DNA of 64,000 nt, from the NCBI RefSeq assembly GCF_029962835.1, contig NC_080577.1, forward strand, positions 930,001 to 994,000, written 5' to 3'. Every line of letters begins with the position of its first letter. Positions within the stretch are counted from its first letter, which is position 1. The stretch is from Magnolia sinica. Taxonomy: Eukaryota > Streptophyta > Magnoliopsida > Magnoliales > Magnoliaceae. The notes under the pieces are model-generated. The model searched no databases, was not told the origin of the DNA, and saw nothing but the letters and a program-made list of their open reading frames with translations. This document shows positions 62,201 to 64,000 of this stretch, piece by piece. Made by a program: the position numbers and the translations under genes.

Positions 62201-64000
62201 TAATTTAGACAGCAGAGATTCCACTTCAGCCTCTCTTTTTTGAAGAAGAAAAAAAAAAGAGATGCTTCCCTGTTCACACACCCAAGTCTGTTGCCACTTT
62301 GCTTCACGCTTTAGAAACTATATTATGTCTCCTACTCAAGCCCATGTTTTGAATGTCAATCCAATTAGTTGTCAAGCTGCTTTCTCAATGCTTTTCGTTC
62401 TACCATTTATAAGAGATATGGTGAGAGAGCGTGGTGGATGCAGTGTCAATTGGACTCTTCTCCCAGAATTCAAACCCATGAGTCAGCAGTCAGCACTTTT
62501 ACATGAGTCAGCACATACCAGGTCTATGGGGACTTGTGCCATCACATACCAGATGTCAGCACTTCTACTTGGTTAGTTTGAGTCAGGCAAATTGACCATT
62601 TCACTTCACTTGTCAATGTATAAGAGCAGTGTCTCCTCAGTTTGATCATGTGAATGCAATGGGTTGAAGTGTCAATACATGGTGACCCCATGGACACTTT
62701 TTCTTTCTTTCTTTTCTTTTCTTCTTCTTCTTCTTCTTCTTTTTTTATTTTTATTTTTATTTTTAAATTGACAAAATTTTTGTTGCAAACAAAGAAGAAA
62801 AACAGGCAAGAGCAATCTCCACACAAAATTACAGGAAGCTAGATAAAAAATTTGAATACCCAATGGGATAATTAGGGGAGGCCTTGATATATGCAACAAA
62901 AGCTATTGCATCCAATTTCGCCTTCCTAAACACCTCATCTAGGAGATGATGCTGGCTATGGAAACATATATGATTGTTCTCTGCTCTATTGGACCAAAAC
63001 CTGCAAGTGAAGGCAGCTTCCACAATGCTCTCCTTTTGGAGTCAACTCCTCCATCGTGGACATATGGTGTCATCTTAATGTATTTTGTGATCCTGGCATC
63101 TATGAACCTGAGGAATCTATACTGTTGTTCACCAGCAATTCCAGCATGGGATTCTCGTTAATGGTTTGATGAGCTTGTCTGGTTGAATAATTGGGTAAAA
63201 GCTTGTTTATACTGCAGGGCAATGATTTTGGGACCATTTGGCAGATCATACCTCTTGGATTTTTACAACTGCAAGACATTATAACTAAAAATATAAGGCC
63301 CTGTATGGTAAACTCCTAAAAATGAATTAGTCTCATTTTAGTCAACAGTATTTGTGTATTGGAGATCTTGACCTCGAGTACATAGTTACTCTCAACATGA
63401 ACTCACTAGGCATCTACCAAACAGGGCCTAAATCTGTGAAGAGAACAAATGCTGGCCTTGACACATCTTTATAAGTTTTGAGTCTTTAGACAAAGGCATT
63501 CACAGAGCCATGAAATCTGTAGTATTGTTTCAACGAAATGCCGCTATAGGAGTTGATGATAGGAATTAATACCAGATGAGCTAACATCCAATTGGGTTTT
63601 GTGTGGGTCTGATCTATGTGCATTTGATTGGATACTTGTGATTCCCGGGGTAGAGAGAGTTCTGTTCCCATGTGTCCACAGTACTTGAAGTTTGAGTTTT
63701 GGCCTGTGTCCTTGACTAATATCCACTTGTATCATTTATAATTTGCTTCACTTTGGAGGGAAAAATAGTGATCTGGTGTTTGGGTTGCTGCATTTATTCC
63801 AAAGACTCGTCCGTTTTTCCGTTTATGCCTATGTTTAATGGATGAACACAATGATTGCAGGTGGATCTTTATCTGCTGCCCCAGGCTGCATTCCCTTCTG
63901 GGGGTTTGTACTTCAAAAACCAGACATGGGTTCAGGAAACCAAAGGTTCACATGTCATCATACACAATAATTACATCACTGGGTTCGAGAAGAAGATAAA
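51823..64000 (+). CDS. RGXT: GT77 xylosyltransferase, RGXT/MGP4 type (3' end beyond window)
   Basis: Family members are Golgi enzymes that add alpha-1,3-xylose from UDP-xylose to fucose in the pectin rhamnogalacturonan II. Four phase-0 exons: 51823-52317 (165 codons), 53330-53491 (54), 53803-54018 (72), 63861-64000 (46 codons plus 2 nt, cut by the window edge). It shows type II topology: a short Gln-rich cytosolic tail (residues 1-39), one membrane segment (about 40-60, SLLILLSLMVVLGVV), a Ser/Gly stem, then the catalytic domain. Hallmarks are WKDYTLADAAAFVAKNGTVI, PYLPFLNNWLISISRQKHQ, LGYNVMYNDVDMVW with the DxD motif (D192/D194), GRTYICSCMIFLRPTNGAK, NDQPAFNWALN, and in the last exon GGLYFKNQTWVQETKGSHVI. 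No lesions are seen. About 337 residues are visible, so only the C-terminal tail is missing. The third intron (54019-63860) is 9,842 bp and holds an antisense LINE and other repeats. Confidence 0.9.
52500..52830. repeat. MITE-like block in RGXT intron 1
   Basis: GTGGGTCATCTGTCAGTGAT, GGGTGGGCCATGTCTGTACA and similar GTGGGCC words, with no clear ends. A long T-run (52434-52456) precedes it. Confidence 0.35.
54528..54765 (-). mobile_element. RTE-type LINE 3' end with (GAT)n tail, minus
   Basis: On the minus strand a degenerate EGSKLATGRHKRTWVKVVRK segment, then YGLTKDM, is followed by a CCAACCCCAATTAGTTGAG block and ends in (GAT)n at 54554-54528. Plant RTE elements end in this way, with a G(R)GRPK.TW..VVRKD-like C-terminus and a short-repeat tail instead of poly-A. 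5'-truncated. Confidence 0.6.
54790..55450 (+). mobile_element. Copia LTR-like fragment
   Basis: Has CGATCGATTGAGAG-type words, a leader-like AGGGTTTATACC segment and GTGGTTTTTCCCACAAGGGG/TTTCTATGTTAAAATATCAT. The latter is typical of the R/U5 region of plant Copia LTRs. Ends not fixed, and no coding part follows. Confidence 0.45.
55745..56692 (-). repeat. TATCG repeat family, copy 10 (subfamily 3), minus
   Basis: Read from 56692: AGTGTTCGAAGCATTTCTAT, TGCTACAAGTTTCATTGGCC, ATATCGATATCACC. The middle shows a local series of related GTGTCACTTGTATTG/GCCAAATGTATTG units (about 55930-56080). It contains (AT)n(GT)n at 56141-56190. It is the longest copy and the tandem-like zone may be a later expansion. 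Confidence 0.55.
56705..56942. repeat. GTAACGG repeat family, copy 2
   Basis: GGTCGTAATGGCCATTAGGG, CCGTAACGGCCGTTGCCATA, GGTAACAGTGGTGGCTGTTA and ACCGAATACCTTGTGAGG correspond in order to the copy at 33970-34195. A (GT)n run occupies the place of the T-run. Related words (GGTAACGGTGGCAACCGTTA) also occur at 55715-55735. Confidence 0.6.
56943..59364. other. RGXT intron 3, no gene recognised
   Basis: A/T-rich intron DNA with a GTGGTCCACC block (about 58590) and (TC)n(TTA)n at 59168-59224. No exon supported. Confidence 0.4.
59365..62310 (-). mobile_element. L1-type LINE retrotransposon, 5'-truncated, minus
   Basis: The minus-strand reverse transcriptase runs over about 62281-60887 (464 codons open). 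It has DGFPMSFYQTLWEVV, FRPISLVGSPYKILAKVL, DVAKAYDNIDWNFL, FRGLRQGDPLSPLLF and the catalytic HIQFADDTLIF. Two later frames hold the rest of ORF2: 60704-60375 (RRDFLWFGKENQRKFHL, CKVFKEGGANVKNL) and 59914-59519 (CVCCMRDAETVNHLLVHCSY, LAIWWAIWTERNDRYF), the zinc-knuckle RVT region. The poly-A tail shows as a T-rich run on the plus strand (59365-59411). The endonuclease and ORF1 are missing, so it is 5'-truncated and inactive. Antisense to RGXT within its third intron. Confidence 0.88.
60887..62281 (-). pseudogene. LINE reverse transcriptase (ORF2 core)
   Basis: Long open segment of the truncated LINE. The FADD catalytic box is intact (about 61070-61055). The frame ends at 60887 and the C-terminal part continues only in other frames, so the full protein cannot be made. 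The apparent start lies in the truncation zone and is not a natural start. Confidence 0.8.
62311..63296 (-). mobile_element. Possible second LINE-derived fragment, minus
   Basis: On the minus strand an AFTCRFWSNRAENNHICF segment (about 63015-62960), then VFRKAKLDAIAFVAYIKASP, is followed by A-rich sequence that shows as the T-rich run 62697-62765 on the plus strand. This looks like the C-terminal region and tail of a LINE, but I could not name the clade. 62311-62690 holds nothing recognisable. Confidence 0.35.
63294..63431. mobile_element. Tourist-like MITE (PIF/Harbinger type), 132 bp
   Basis: The element is 63297-63428. TAA at 63294-63296 and 63429-63431 is the 3-bp target duplication. Ends GGCCCTGTATGGTAAACTCC and GGCATCTACCAAACAGGGCC are inverted repeats. 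It is 430 bp before the last visible RGXT exon. Confidence 0.7.

Noticed and set aside
1..64000. A new defence-type or operon-like gene system
   Set aside because: All recognisable genes are ordinary spliced plant genes or transposon parts. I see no clustered novel protein-coding genes.

Overview
This is nuclear DNA of a flowering plant. The evidence is spliced plant genes with GT-AG introns, A/T-rich non-coding DNA, microsatellites, and a dense load of Copia, Gypsy and LINE retrotransposons plus MITEs. Many short elements are rich in GTGGGCCCACC-type sequence, which I associate with magnoliid genomes; that placement is inference only. There are no operons, CRISPR arrays or prokaryotic features, and I see no rRNA or tRNA gene.

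Four host genes and one broken gene are recognisable. (1) 5412-9382, minus: a fragment of protein arginine methyltransferase 7 (PRMT7) with a lost splice donor, a frameshifting deletion and missing ends, so a pseudogene. (2) 18913-35401, plus: the last five exons of the exocyst subunit SEC5, interrupted by a 14.05-kb intron. (3) 41630-45578, plus: a complete seven-exon plastid-lipid-associated protein/fibrillin of the PAP7 (PGL34) type, 266 residues. (4) 47915-48252, minus: the last two exons of a BOLA2-like protein. (5) 51823-64000, plus: a GT77 xylosyltransferase of the RGXT/MGP4 type, with a 9.84-kb third intron and the last visible exon cut by the window edge.

Layout: 1-5.4 kb holds a Copia LTR remnant, several copies of an unclassified repeat whose head begins AGTGTTCGAAATATCG (called the TATCG family here), and MITEs. 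5.4-9.4 kb is the PRMT7 pseudogene. 9.6-18 kb holds MITEs, two degenerate minus-strand Copia remnants and a probable solo LTR of about 2.1 kb. 18.9-35.4 kb is SEC5; its giant intron holds a hAT-like remnant, a MITE split by a 4-kb Copia, an internally deleted Gypsy, LTR-like sequence and a LINE 3' end. 35.4-41.6 kb is intergenic, with a recent 0.75-kb tandem duplication and a MITE that has a perfect 9-bp target-site duplication. 41.6-48.3 kb holds PAP7 and BOLA2. 51.8-64 kb is RGXT, whose third intron holds an RTE tail, a Copia LTR fragment, TATCG and GTAACGG repeats, an antisense L1-type LINE and a Tourist-like MITE.

The host genes are unrelated neighbours (secretion, plastid lipid bodies, iron-sulfur/redox, pectin synthesis). 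The most unusual signal is the TATCG repeat family: at least ten copies share one terminus but have different bodies, two of them form an inverted pair enclosing the PRMT7 fragment, and one sits inside the Copia element.
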